Shown here piece after piece: positions 21,387 to 32,078 of a stretch of DNA of 64,000 bases. The translations under genes and the position numbers were made by a program. Within the stretch, counting starts at the first letter, position 1. Each line of letters begins with the position of its first letter. Origin of the DNA: Humulus lupulus (Eukaryota; Streptophyta; Magnoliopsida; Rosales; Cannabaceae); NCBI RefSeq assembly GCF_963169125.1, contig NC_084801.1, positions 113,239,061 to 113,303,060 of the forward strand, in the 5' to 3' direction. The notes beneath the pieces were generated by a model, which worked only from the letters and a program-made list of their open reading frames with translations, did not search any database and had not been told where the DNA came from.

Positions 21387-21407
21387 GAGCAGGGGCTTGG
21401 GAGCAGA
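21387..21407 (+). promoter_or_regulatory. Polypurine tract of Tat1
   Basis: GAGCAGGGGCTTGGGAGCAGA directly precedes the 3' LTR start TGTACGCC at 21408. It is purine-rich, in the right place for plus-strand priming, and only moderately pure. Confidence 0.6.
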
Positions 21408-22164
21408 TGTACGCCCTGATTTTCCCACGGGCTAATTAGCGAGCTGAGCTGCGGCCTAATCATGATTACCTCGTGGATATCCCCAAAACCGAAGCTGCCG
21501 TCATAAGATCATACCTCCTTAGCTCGAGGTAACCCAAGGGTTCGCCAAGATTGCCTAAGAATTGAGTCCGGACTCTGAAGGCCGAAGGTCGAGTTAGGTA
21601 TCAAGCTCCTGGTACGAGCTTGATATGGAGGCTATGACTCTTTGTAAAGTCAACACACGCAAGGTAAACGTGCATATATCAGACATCACGTGTCTGATAT
21701 TCCCCTGACTTCTCGGACACGCAACAGGAACGTGCATATTCAGACACCCACGACTGGGTTGGGTCGTGCGGCCCATTATCTCCTTACCTATTGATTTGAC
21801 CACACTTATGTGTCAGGTTTAGGAATTAATCATCAATGTCACAGAGTTGATACGATAGGTAAGAAGGTCACGGGATGACCTTCTTACCAACTCCCAGGTG
21901 CCTTCTCCTATAAATATGGAGACCCTGGGAGTTGATAAGGGTTGGATTCTCTCTTGTAAGAAATACCCTGTAATCGTATACCCAGAATATATCAATAATA
22001 TTGACTAGTGTAGTAGAAGGATTTTAACCTTTGAACCACTTAAAAAATGTGTCTTAAGTCTCCATTTCATTTCCTAAGATCATATATCTGTTTCGGTTCA
22101 ACCTAAGCACTAATCCCTTTCTCTTCTTTTCTTAATTACCTGTTGGTGAAGAACCGCGTCAACA
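21408..22164 (+). mobile_element. Tat1 3' LTR
   Basis: 757 bp, same ends and length as the 5' LTR, and followed by the GATTC target copy (22165-22169). About 23 substitutions separate the two LTRs by eye, most of them transitions. Confidence 0.92.
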
Positions 22165-22752
22165 GATTCCATTATTGTAATTCATGTTCCCAACCATTCA
22201 TAATATTGAATCTCCAAAACAAAAGTCATTAGCCTCATTATATTAAGAGACCTTAACGATTGAATCAAAAGATCCAATAAACACAAATAGGAGTTCTTGA
22301 ATAATCATGATTTAGATTGATCTACAAATGATCATCTATTATGATAAGAATCAAATCTTTTTGCTAAACGACAAGTTTATAAAGATAATTAATTCTTATT
22401 GGTCCTATCATATATAATCTATATTGTACATAACACCTTTACTAATATGTCTATCCACATCAGTATTCTGAATCTAGATCACTGCATCTCGTATGCTTAG
22501 CAAACTGTAGTAGTAACCATTCATTAAAGATTCCATATTGTAATATGTTACTGGCTATTTTATTCATTATATATGATCTTAATTCTCTTGTACTAATACA
22601 AGATCATAATCTCATGAATGAATAAGGTATCTTCTTGATATTATTATATAATTAGTTCAAACAATAACTATAATATTCAAATATAATAAAATTGTTCTTT
22701 AATATGATTCAATAAAATGTCTTTACATGCTTTCAGGGAATTAATACTAACA
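22165..22752 (-). mobile_element. LTR-A of the copia array, third segment
   Basis: Resumes copia LTR after Tat1 and ends ..TTAATACTAACA at 22752, which is TGTTAGTATTAA, the LTR start, on the minus strand. Compared with LTR-B it holds an extra 272 bp at about 22178-22449, between 'attattg' and 'tctatcc'. LTR-B has either lost this piece or never had it. LTR-C is truncated before this point and cannot decide. Confidence 0.85.
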
Positions 22753-22780
22753 ATCTTACATTTTCCCTCAAAGAAAGTGA
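22753..22780 (-). promoter_or_regulatory. Polypurine tract of copia unit 1
   Basis: On the minus strand it reads GAGGGAAAATGTAAGAT immediately before the LTR start. It marks 22752 as the beginning of a 3' LTR. Confidence 0.65.
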
Positions 22781-23843
22781 GGCATTTTCCTTAATCCTAT
22801 GTTGCACATGTGTTCCATGAACGAGTTTGCAGGAAATGTCTTGGTAAACAGGTTAGCCGGGTTCTGTTCTGACACTATCTTCATAATAGTCACATCATCT
22901 AGGTGCATAATCGCTCTAACCAGATGGTATTTCCTTTCTATATGCTTTCCTCTCTTGTGGCTTCTTGGTTCCTTAGAATTAGCTACTGCTCCAATGTTGT
23001 CACAGTATAGGATTAGTGGCTTATACATATCTGAAATAATTTCCAGATCGTTGTAGAAATTTCTCAACCAAACCGGCTCTTTAGCTGCTTTACAGGCCAC
23101 TATGTATTTGACTTCCATGGTTGAATCTGCTATTCTGGATTGTCTAATACTCCTCCAGACCATAACTCCTACATCAAGAGTGAACAATGACCCAAACATT
23201 GACTTATGACTGTCCTTGTCTGATTGGAAATCAGAATCAGTGTATCCAGTAAGGTTTAACTCACCCCCTGAATATACAAGCATATAATATCTCGTTCTCC
23301 TAAGATACTTGAGAATGTGATTTACTGCAATCTAGTGCTCTGAACCAAGACTTGATTGATAACGACTCACAATCCCTACTGCATAGCATATGGTAGGCCA
23401 TGTAACCACATGGCGTACATTAGACTCCCAACTGCTGAAGCATAGGGATACTTTCTCATATCCTCTTCTTCCTGACGTGTCTTAGGACACTGTGCCTTGG
23501 AGAGAGTAATGCCATGTCTGGTCGGTAACTAACCTTTCTTCGAATTCTTCTTAGAGAATCTTTCAAGCACCTTATCGATATAATTAGCCTGAGAAAGTGC
23601 CAAGAGCTTGTTCTTCCTATTCCTTAGGATTTGGATTCCCAGAACATAGCTCGCCTCACCCAAATCTTTCATTTGGAACTTTTCGGCTAACCACTTCTTC
23701 ACGTTTGACAATGTCTCTAAAGTTTTTCCAATGCGGAGAATGCCATCCACATAAAGAACTAGGAAAACCACCACTTTTCCTTTGATGTATTTGATATATC
23801 CATTTGCACCCAATTGGTCTGACATCTTCAGGTGGATCTACAA
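22768..23843 (-). pseudogene. pol: Copia unit 1: RT C-terminal part and RNase H
   Basis: From high to low coordinates: RT beginning at IVDPPEDVRPIGCKWIY, then VLYVDGILRIGKTL, where the catalytic YVDD is YVDG. KDLGEASYVLGIQI follows. Then come RNase H motifs YTDSDFQSDKDS, STMEVKYIVACKAAKEPVWL (EAEY altered to EVKY), YCDNIGAVANSKEP, HKRGKHIERKYHLVR and NLFTKTFP. Several frameshifts and stops separate the pieces. Everything upstream of IVDPPED is cut off by the LTR block starting at 23844. Confidence 0.85.
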
Positions 23844-24832
23844 TGTAATGTCCCAAATTTATTATTTAGGCTAAGTTCCTTGATTATTATGCCCGGAGGG
23901 CCTAATTGGAATTATATGTGTGAAATTAATGAATTATGTGGTAATGTGGTTAGACATGCATGTTTATGTGTATTAAATTTGCATGTGGGCCCATTTCTGT
24001 GAATAGGGGCGTGTTTGTAATTTTGGCCCATTGAGGGCATAAATGTAATCATGCTTGTGTTGTGAATGAGGCCTTAGTGTTATGGAGATATATTTGAGTT
24101 ATGTGGTCCGAGACGATCCTAGGGAGCGAATTAGCGAAATAGTCATAACGGGGTCGAGTACCTAGCTCGGGGCAGCCTAGGGGTATTTTGTGAACATAGT
24201 TCGTGTTTGGGAATTACCGGGTAATAAGTAGTGATTTAGTGTTTGTTTAAGAATGTCGGGGATTAAATGGAGATTTATAGGAACGCTCGAGGAAATGGCG
24301 GGAGGTGGCAAATGACGAGATTGCCCTTGGTGGCACTAAAGGATTGAGGATAGACTTGGGGACATTTTGGTGATTAGGTAGTTGGGAATAGGCTTAAGCT
24401 GATAAAAAACACTAGAGTCAATCAGAAGGAAATAGAAGGAATTCCTTAGACTGTTCTCAGCTCTCCCTCTCTCAAGGCTAAGGAGGGATTTTGTTGGATT
24501 CAAGGGGGGAAGGCTTAGAATTCAAAAGGATTGGAGCTGGAGGTGATGGGAGTTAGCTCAAGGTCGAAATCAACACAGAGGTAAAGTTTAGAGCAAGCTT
24601 TTTGTTTAATTTCTTTGTCTTTTTAGTGTTTGAGGAGTTTTTGAACTTAAGAGATTAAGTTGAGTTATAATGAAGTTTTTGTTCTGTTTTTGGGGTTTAT
24701 GTACTGCTTTGGGTAGAGTGAATGTATTTAAGGACTCAATTAGGGTATTAGAATATGTTTTGATTGACTTGCAGGAGGTTTAGAAGTCTGAAAATGGTGG
24801 AGTTTCTGTGTTTTGGGGCGAAAGTCGTGGCC
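23844..24832 (+). mobile_element. Family-X LTR, 5' part
   Basis: Collinear with the solo LTR at 8008, for example 'gcgaatta/gcagatta..gcgaaatagtca' and 'gagggcataaatg'. It ends after 'ggggcgaaagtcgtggccctg', where the sequence switches to family Y at 'ttcaaacc.ggacttag'. Confidence 0.7.
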
Positions 24833-26575
24833 CTGTTCAAACCGGGACTTAGTAGGACACTCATAGCAATAGTTATGGATTTTATAAGTTTAACCTATAG
24901 TTTAGAAATATTAATAATAACATAAGGTTTGATTAATATTTTTGGTCATAGAAATATTTTAATTATAACCTGAGGTTTAGATAGAACCATTAAGAGTATG
25001 ACACTTGTCATAATCATGTTTATTTAAGGATTTAATTATAGTTTAAATAAAAGAAAGTTCTAGAAACTCTAGAATCTTCTAGAACCATTAAGAGCATGAC
25101 AGTTGTCACAATCTAGTTTATTTGGGGATTTAAGCATTTTAAATGGATAATTCAATAATAGAAGTTTCTAGAAGTTCTAGACCCTTCCAGACCTTGCGGG
25201 AATCACGTATTACTCAGTCAAACCTGATTAATCAACTCTAATTATCCTAAATTCGTGCAAAAATGCATTTAAATTATCTACATATGTCGACATATCATAG
25301 CCTTAGAGGCGATATATCGCAGCACGGGAGATACAGAAAACATGTTGACTTCGCACGAATGAAATCACGAACACTCGGGATATAGGGTCAAGCGATATAT
25401 CGCCTAGGGTGGGCGATATATCGGCCCTAGGATTGGTTTTTTGAACTCTGAGAAATCTGAGCTTGATTCATCCCTTAACCTCTTGACTTGCCTCTGAACG
25501 GTTTTGGCCGAGTCTTAAGCATCTGTTGACCAAATATTCAATTATTTTTCATTTAATATTCATTATTTTATTCAAGCCAAAAAGGAGATATTTTCACTCC
25601 TTGAACTCTATAAATAGGACCTAGTACCCAGCCATTTCTCTCATTCTTCAAGCAATGTTTAGAGCCTTCAAGCTGCTAGGATATCTATAGAGTGATACAC
25701 TTGGGTTTTGGGGATAAAAGCTTTATCATCTTAAGCTTTATAAACACTTGGATAGTGAGATAAAGTGTGTTTTCGATATTGAAGTGTAGATCGGTTCTAG
25801 TTCATCCAAGATAATATTATTCATAAGTTCTTTCTTTATGATTCATTAGTTTTCCTTAAGTTTCTTTCAAATCCTAACTTCTGTTTATGATTTTGGTGGT
25901 TAGGTGTTTAAGTTCTTTAATCTAATGTTATTCTCGGTAAGTTTCCTCTTAGATGGTTTAGTTTCCTTTAAATCTCTTTTCTTTAGAAACTCACCATTCT
26001 TACTTTTGGTTTTAGGAGTGTTCTAATCCCGCTATTGTTCTCAAATATCCCGGTTTTGGTAAGGAAAATACGATAGATTTTATTTGTTTATACGATATGT
26101 TATGCTTATGTTATGTTATGTTATGTTACGTTTACATTATGTATAGTATGTTTATAGTCCTTGGGCACATGACTTGTCTAGCTAGCAAGCCCCAATAATT
26201 TATGGACATATGACTTGCTTGGCTAGCAAGCCCCACAAATCTATGGGCATATGACTTTCTTATTTAACAAGTCCCAAGAAGTATGATGGCCATTGTAGTC
26301 TTATATGATATATGTTTTATTGTATATGTTTATGATATAGACTTATGTATATGATTTATGTTATATATTGTTTGTCGATTTTCCTTGCTGGGCATTAGGC
26401 TCGCTCCTTTATTCTTTTTAGTGTGATGCAGGAAACTAGATACGGAGGCGGAAGGATTCTTGGTGGCTTGGCTTGTGTGTTGAGGCTGAATGGAATGAAT
26501 GGGCTGCAAGTCGATCGAGGATGACATTTATTTTAGTTTTTGAATCATGTTTTCTTTTGTAATTCCGCATTTAGT
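24833..26575 (+). mobile_element. Family-Y LTR, first partial copy
   Basis: Matches the LTRs at 57476 and 59199 from their position of about 95 onward. It has a TATA box TATAAATA at 25619-25626 and a cluster of 'cgatatatcg' palindromes at about 25285-25425. It also has degenerate repeats of 'catatgacttgcttagctagcaagcccc' at about 26158-26280. It is interrupted at 26575 by a CACTA terminus. Confidence 0.75.
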
Positions 26576-27619
26576 CACTACTACAAAATACCCTTTACAT
26601 GACACTTTTTTAGGACACGCACATAAATGCAAGTCTTTAAAAATATTTATGGAGTTTTTAGGATACTCATTGAGAGTCCTGAAAAAACACAATTTAGGAC
26701 TCGCAATGAGTGTCCTAAAATAATATGCGAGTCCTAAAAAAATCTGGGCTAAAAAATGAGTGTTATACTTAACAATTTTAAGGACTTGCTTTGCGAGTCC
26801 TAAAAACACCTGGGCTGAAAAATTAGGAATAGTGACTTTTAAAGACTCGCTCTGCAAGTCCTAAAAGAGTATTAAGGACTCTCAAAGCAAGTCCTTAAAA
26901 TTGTTAAGTAAAAGAGCATAAAAACACTCATTAGTTCAAAAATATAGGGTCAAAATACACATTTGAGGATTTATTTTAGTCACTCACAAGATGTTTTAAA
27001 TTTAAATGAAAAATAAATTGTGTTAACTAAAAAAGAATTTATATATTAGATATGATTTTTTTGTAATTAAATAAATAAGAAAAATTTTAAATCAAAAAAA
27101 TCTGAAACATAAACTTTTTCCCTCTTTTCCCTCTATCTTCCCCAAAGCCCTCTTTCTCTATCTCTCACTACTGTGTTGCCTCAGCCAGGCCCAAATGGCC
27201 ATCGTCCCATTTCCGGAGTTGTACACGCGCCAGCCCAATCGAACCGTCGGCCCTCGAAACGTCGACCCTCTAGAGCTCACCACCATACGCGCTGCCCAGG
27301 GCTGTCAACCAATGGTCCGAAGCCGTCCACCTCTTGCATTTTCCGACGAGATTCTGACTACCCGAGCCTCTTGTTTGTCGAAGGGCATGGGGAAGAGGTG
27401 TGGGTCTGGGCTCGTGGTCTTCCTCGTCTCAAATGCAGACTCAATGGCGGGGATGGGGATCTATGTACGTTATGGGGACTTTGGGAACAGCTGGGTTTGA
27501 TCTCTCTCTCTCTCCCTCTTACACTCACGGCAACTCACCTCTCTCCCATGGTATCTCTCTCTATTATTTGTATATGAATACACAACTCATACTTTATTTT
27601 ATGTATATTATTCTAGCTC
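26576..27619 (+). mobile_element. CACTA (En/Spm) transposon 5' end fragment
   Basis: Starts CACTACTACAAAATACC, a standard CACTA terminus. The next 320 bp hold many direct and inverted copies of a short subterminal motif such as 'gcgagtccta' and its complement, as expected for transposase binding sites. After 27120 the composition becomes GC-rich. The other terminus (..TAGTG) is absent, since the sequence returns to LTR at 27620. It is therefore a truncated element. No transposase was found. Confidence 0.7.
27120..27580 (+). other. GC-rich gene-like segment inside the CACTA fragment
   Basis: Begins with a CT-rich leader-like stretch, then two overlapping open frames from ATG codons at 27173 (134 residues) and 27195 (101 residues), both Pro/Arg/Ser/Gly-rich. 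Composition differs sharply from the AT-rich surroundings. CACTA elements often carry captured host gene pieces, so this may be a first exon and 5' leader of a host gene. I do not recognise the protein, and it may simply be non-coding. Confidence 0.35.
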
Positions 27620-28557
27620 TTTCCTTAAGTTTCTTTCATATCCTAACTTCTGTTTATGATTTTGGTGGTTAGGTTTTTAAGTTCTTTAATCTAATGTTAT
27701 TCTCGGTAAGTTTCCTCTTTGATGGTTTAGTTTCCTTTTCATCTCTTTTCTTTAGAAACTCACCATTCTTACTTTTGGTTTTAGGAGTGTTCTAATCCCG
27801 CTCTTGTTCTCAAATATCCCGGTTTTGGTAAGGAAAATACGATAGATTTTATATGTTTATACGATATGTTATGCTTTTGTTATGTTATCTTATGTAATGT
27901 TATGTTATGTTTACATTATGTATAGTATGTTTATAGTCCTTGGGCACATGACTTGTCTAGCTAGCAAGCCCCAATAATTTATGGGCATATGACTTGCTTG
28001 GCTAGCAAGCCCCACAAATCTATGGGCATATGACTTGCTTAGTTAACAAGCCCCAAGAAGTATGATGGCCATTGTAGTCTTATATGATATATGTTTTATA
28101 GTATATGTTTATGATATAGCCTTATGTATATGATTTATGTTATATATTGTTAGTAGATTTTCCTTGCTGGGCATTAGGCTCACTGCTTTATTTTTTTTAG
28201 TGTGATGCAGGAAACTAGATACGGAGGCGGAAGGATTCTTGGTGGCTTTGCTTGTGTGTTGAGGTTGAATGGAATGAATGGGCTGCGAGTCGATCGAGGA
28301 TGACAATTATTTTAGTTTTTGAATCATGTTTTCTTTTGTAATTCCGCATTTAGTTTTGAACAAATAATTTAAAGTTATGTTTTATGTTTAATTAAACAAT
28401 GGGTACCCATACCACATTTTATTTTGTAATTTGCACAACATTTATTTTGAAGTTTTAATAAAGTTATGATTATTTCTTATGTATGTTTTCTCCAAAAGTA
28501 GTAGCTATGTCTAGTAGTTTTAATGGTCCAAGTCTTAGAAATAGTTGGGTCATTACA
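27620..28557 (+). mobile_element. Family-Y LTR, second partial copy to LTR end
   Basis: 27620-28354 repeats 25851-26575 almost exactly, and the sequence continues to the LTR end at 28557. The TATA region is not repeated. A deletion between a CACTA copy in one LTR and the middle of a second LTR would give this arrangement. Confidence 0.7.
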
Positions 28558-28830
28558 TGTATGCTCATCAACGATGGCCCCGTGTATTTCTACTTCATGC
28601 ATCATGTTAATCGTGCTCAAAACATGTTCACCTGCATAAACACCTTTCTTCATCTTAGTAGTCATGTAGGTTCTAGTAGCCTCATGTCTACTTTTATCAG
28701 ATTGTTGTCAATCCATTATCTCAAATGAAGTTTCCATGGGTTCATGATTTTTTCTCGGAACATCATTCATGCTCACAAGCATGTAACACCTTGCCTTTTT
28801 GTAAATTGAATCCATGCATCATACTTGTCC
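28558..28830 (-). pseudogene. gag: Copia unit 1: gag fragment
   Basis: The minus strand reads TTKMKKGVYAGEHVLSTINM then MHEVEIHGAI, which resembles a copia gag stretch (M..G.....HV......E...HG). The homologous fragment in unit 2 is split between 46340-46495 and 50143-50290. The frame is truncated at 28557 by the LTR block and has no clear start. Confidence 0.5.
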
Positions 28831-30288
28831 CGAACAATTTTCTGGCCATTGGCAGCGTGCTGTTAAGGACAATCCTCAGTTAGGACAAATTTATGGGTCT
28901 TAAAGATTAACATAAGATTCAAGTTTTATTTCCATCTTATAAAATTATCACCATTAAGTTTTTCAAGTGAAAGTAATGCAATTATAGGATTGCCACCGTT
29001 CGACATTACTAAAATAAATAAAATACAATAATATTACTATCTAAAGAATATTTATAATTCGGAAAGTAAATATGATACATGAATGCAACAATTAAAACAC
29101 ATAAATAAATATTTAATTTTCCATGATAAAACTACGTAGCAAATAAAGTGTCGCCTTAGGGTCGGTTAAGTTAAACTCAGATAGCTTATAAGACAATCTT
29201 AACTTTATAATTTAAAACACAAAATAATTCTTTATTTTCTCTTTTAAAAATAAAGTATCATTGGTTTGGTCAAGACGCAATTATCGACTGGAAAAGCTTA
29301 ATTGCATCTTTGTAAGTGTAACCCATTATTTTGAAATTCATGACTTAACTTAGAGAGTGTCACCTTAGGGTCAGCCAAGCCTAAAATACATCACTCATTC
29401 CTATCTTCGTAAGAAGCCAACCTTGGTATTAATATGTCTAGAAACATTTCTTAGGGGGACAGAAAGAAAACCGCCTCGAGGCCCATTTCATATCTCACGG
29501 TGTTGTACTAATAATGGATACCATAGGTCACATTGCGATGTTCACCTTCTCCCACTTACTATTTTAGAAATAAATGTGTTTTATTAAACTAATAAATTAA
29601 TTCCAAATTAATTACTATTTTATTAATAACCTATGAAAGTAATTAATTACAAAATACATGTAATTATAAAAGAGCAAGTTTGTATAATTAATATGATCAA
29701 GATAATTCCTCATTACAGTCATCTAACTTTACTAAAATATTTTTTTAAATAAAGTTGGTTATCTTAAAGGCCTATAAAAACTATTTCATTTATTATGGTG
29801 TGAGTTACCAAATTTTAACTAATTTAATACTTAGTAGTTTACATGCAATTGATTTCTCCAAAATAATTCACATAAACAATTAGGACAATCCTAAATAATC
29901 ATGTTTCTAAATGATGCATGATTAATGAAAACAGTTTGGGGTTTCATGAATGACATGTAATTGACTAATGCATGATCATGTTATCAATCAAACATTAATT
30001 AATATTTATTTAAATAAATACAATAAATAAATAAACAATAAATGACGAACCGAGTACTGTTGGGTATTTCTAAATTTATAAGCTTTGAAAAATAGAAATA
30101 AAATTTTAAAAATAGCCTATGACTTGTTTTCACGAGTCCAAGAATGTTTCTCCAATCATTTAGACTTTCTTGCAAATCTTTAGGAATTTGTTAGGCCCAC
30201 CTAATTAATTAGATACTAACTTTCCAATTAATTTATTTGATTAAAACTAACTTTTAATTAAATAACTATTTATGTCATCATTTTAATT
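28831..30288 (-). mobile_element. Copia unit 1: leader, first part
   Basis: AT-rich non-coding leader, collinear with 54208-55565 of unit 2, starting near 'cctcagttaggacaaattta'. No coding frame of note. It is interrupted at TAGTT (30289-30293) by Tat2 and resumes at 43062. Confidence 0.8.
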
Positions 30289-30293
30289 TAGTT

Positions 30294-31113
30294 TGTTGAC
30301 GCCGTTTTTCATCAACTTAAATTGTAGAGCAATTAAACAACGTATACTATGAAGCGAATGAATAATGAAGAAAGACAAGAGGGTTTTTTACGTGGTTCAA
30401 CAGTTAACTCTGCCTAGTCCATGAGTCTATGTTATTAAGGCTTAAAGATTTCTGGAAATTCTTCAGAGATGAATTACCCAGAAATTATTCTCCAGCCAAA
30501 AGAAATCGATCACTTACAAATGGTTATTCCTCCTCTATTTATAGGGGAGGTCACAGAGTTCATTCCCACATATTTTGGGAAGATATTCTGTATATCAATT
30601 TAAATAATGACATTAAATACAATATCTCCTACATATATGGAAACATCCCATAAGAATCGGGAACGGATAACAGGGTAAATAATATCCCTTAAATGTTGGG
30701 ATTGTACAACAATAAATATGTTCATACGTAACGGGCTATCCCAGATGACTCATCGGGTCTTCGAGATCAGCGATCGACCCTGTGGTTGTTGAGACTTATG
30801 GTATAGCTACAAGCTTGCTATCCCACTTCAGGACATGCTCGGAGTAGATTAACACTATCAAAACCATCATACTCGAGCCTGCACTTCCCAAGCTCGGACT
30901 GTTTAATCTGAAGGCAATCGATAACAGATGTCTCCCAATGTCATGTCATTTCGAACTCAAAAAGCATCACGAGGTTACACATCTTTGAGGTCGTTATTTT
31001 ATTTCAGAGATCTTACAGCTGGACCATACAATGTTTTCATACATTTCGAGCTCACACTTGACGAGTCTAGTTTTCGAGGTCATAACCTCTGGTCTCAAAA
31101 TCTAGGTGTAACA
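30294..31113 (-). mobile_element. Tat2 3' LTR
   Basis: On the minus strand it starts TGTTACACCTAG and ends GGCGTCAACA. It is homologous throughout to 42236-43056. A TATA box is visible on the minus strand at 30533-30543 (CTATAAATAGA). Confidence 0.92.
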
Positions 31114-31135
31114 ATCTGTTCCCTCAAAAGTATTA
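31114..31135 (-). promoter_or_regulatory. Polypurine tract of Tat2
   Basis: On the minus strand TTTTGAGGGAACAGAT directly precedes the LTR start. It is a short purine-rich primer site. Confidence 0.6.
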
Positions 31136-32078
31136 GTTCGAATCATATGAGAAGGAAACTTTTGAACTGATCCTCTTGGAAACTGTACCATCAAAAATAG
31201 TCGAGTGTGGACACGCGTCAATCGGGTATTGATCAATCATAGTACTTGAGTAGCTTGAAAACCTGCCCACGTCTATCCGCCTGCCACTCTTTATGGTACT
31301 ATCAACTCACAGGTCCCTGGCCATTAAATCTGGCCAATGGCCCAGATTAATTCGAATTTTTACACTCCCATGGGTTTATAAATGTCTCCACTCGTCATCC
31401 CCATTTTATTTTCACATTCAAGCCTTTGTAGAGAGAAAAGAAGAAAAAACCAGAGAATATCGCCCAGTTCTTGCATGTTCTCCCAGCCACGAAAATAGAG
31501 CAACGTTCACCTCTTTGACTCTGTGAGATCGTTTTTGCAACAACTTATTCGATCATCAATCTCTCTGTTCCTGCTAATTGCATTGTGAAAGTTTTTTGTT
31601 CATAGCTTCGTATGCCTGTATATTTTTCATGCATGTTTATATTGCTGCACTGTTTGTTCCCTTGCTAGTTTTGCACATTAGAATGTTTCAATACTTACTA
31701 GTCTTAAGTTCTGATATTCTGGGTTCCAAGCCTAGTTCATGGGTAGAAGACCCAGATATGGCTCTTTTACTGAATTTTTTGAATTTTGAATGGCATATCT
31801 TGTACACCAAGATATCGGGTATAAAATTAGGGTTTTATAAAATGCACATTTCCCAAAAATTCCACTCTTTGGGTAACTGCCAACTTTTTCCCTGAAATAT
31901 CGGGATCTTCAAAATTAAATCCACCTTTCTTTCTTTCGATGGAATACACGCTCCGAGAGACTGGCCTCGTCCTTTGGATCGAGTTTTCCTTGTAGTCTCG
32001 ATCATTCAAGCTTAGGTCATCACAATTTTTCATTATTTCTTGTTCGCTTGGCCCGAGCCCTTTTGGTCTCTTGCTAGA
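31136..32078 (+). other. Putative promoter and leader of the Tat2 antisense gene
   Basis: Roughly 900 bp without a supported gene, between the polypurine tract and the antisense gene. 'gggtttataaatgtctcc' near 31372-31389 is a possible TATA box on the plus strand, placed like the candidate in Tat1. It is followed by an A- and purine-rich leader. Small frames here look accidental. Confidence 0.35.

Larger units (their letters stand above)
9685..22164 (+). mobile_element. Tat1: full-length Ty3/gypsy Tat-lineage element
   Basis: A complete 12,480-bp element with two 757-bp LTRs and an exact GATTC target duplication (9680-9684, 22165-22169). The order is LTR, primer site, gag, protease, RT, RNase H, second RNase H, integrase, tandem repeats, an antisense gene, polypurine tract, LTR. 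The second RNase H and the antisense ORF are known features of the Tat lineage. By eye the LTRs differ at about 23 positions (near 3%), so it is a fairly recent insertion. Eight nonsense codons, a pol frameshift and two altered catalytic motifs make it non-autonomous. Confidence 0.9.
23844..28557 (+). mobile_element. Chimeric gypsy LTR block with a CACTA end inside
   Basis: Begins with a family-X LTR start (TGTAATGTCCC, left flank TACAA) in copia RT. It ends with a family-Y LTR end (GGGTCATTACA) in copia gag, right flank TGTAT. The flanking five bases do not match, so this is not one clean insertion. The simplest reading is two LTR insertions joined by a deletion that also removed the copia integrase region. 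Sub-parts are listed separately. Confidence 0.65.

Noticed and set aside
20517..21463. Overlapping small frames between the antisense gene and the Tat1 3' LTR
   Set aside because: Short, on both strands and without domains. Best read as the promoter and leader region of the antisense gene.
26330..28306. Two nearly identical 65-residue minus-strand frames (26330-26527 and 28109-28306)
   Set aside because: Their similarity comes from the duplicated LTR segment, not from conservation of a protein.
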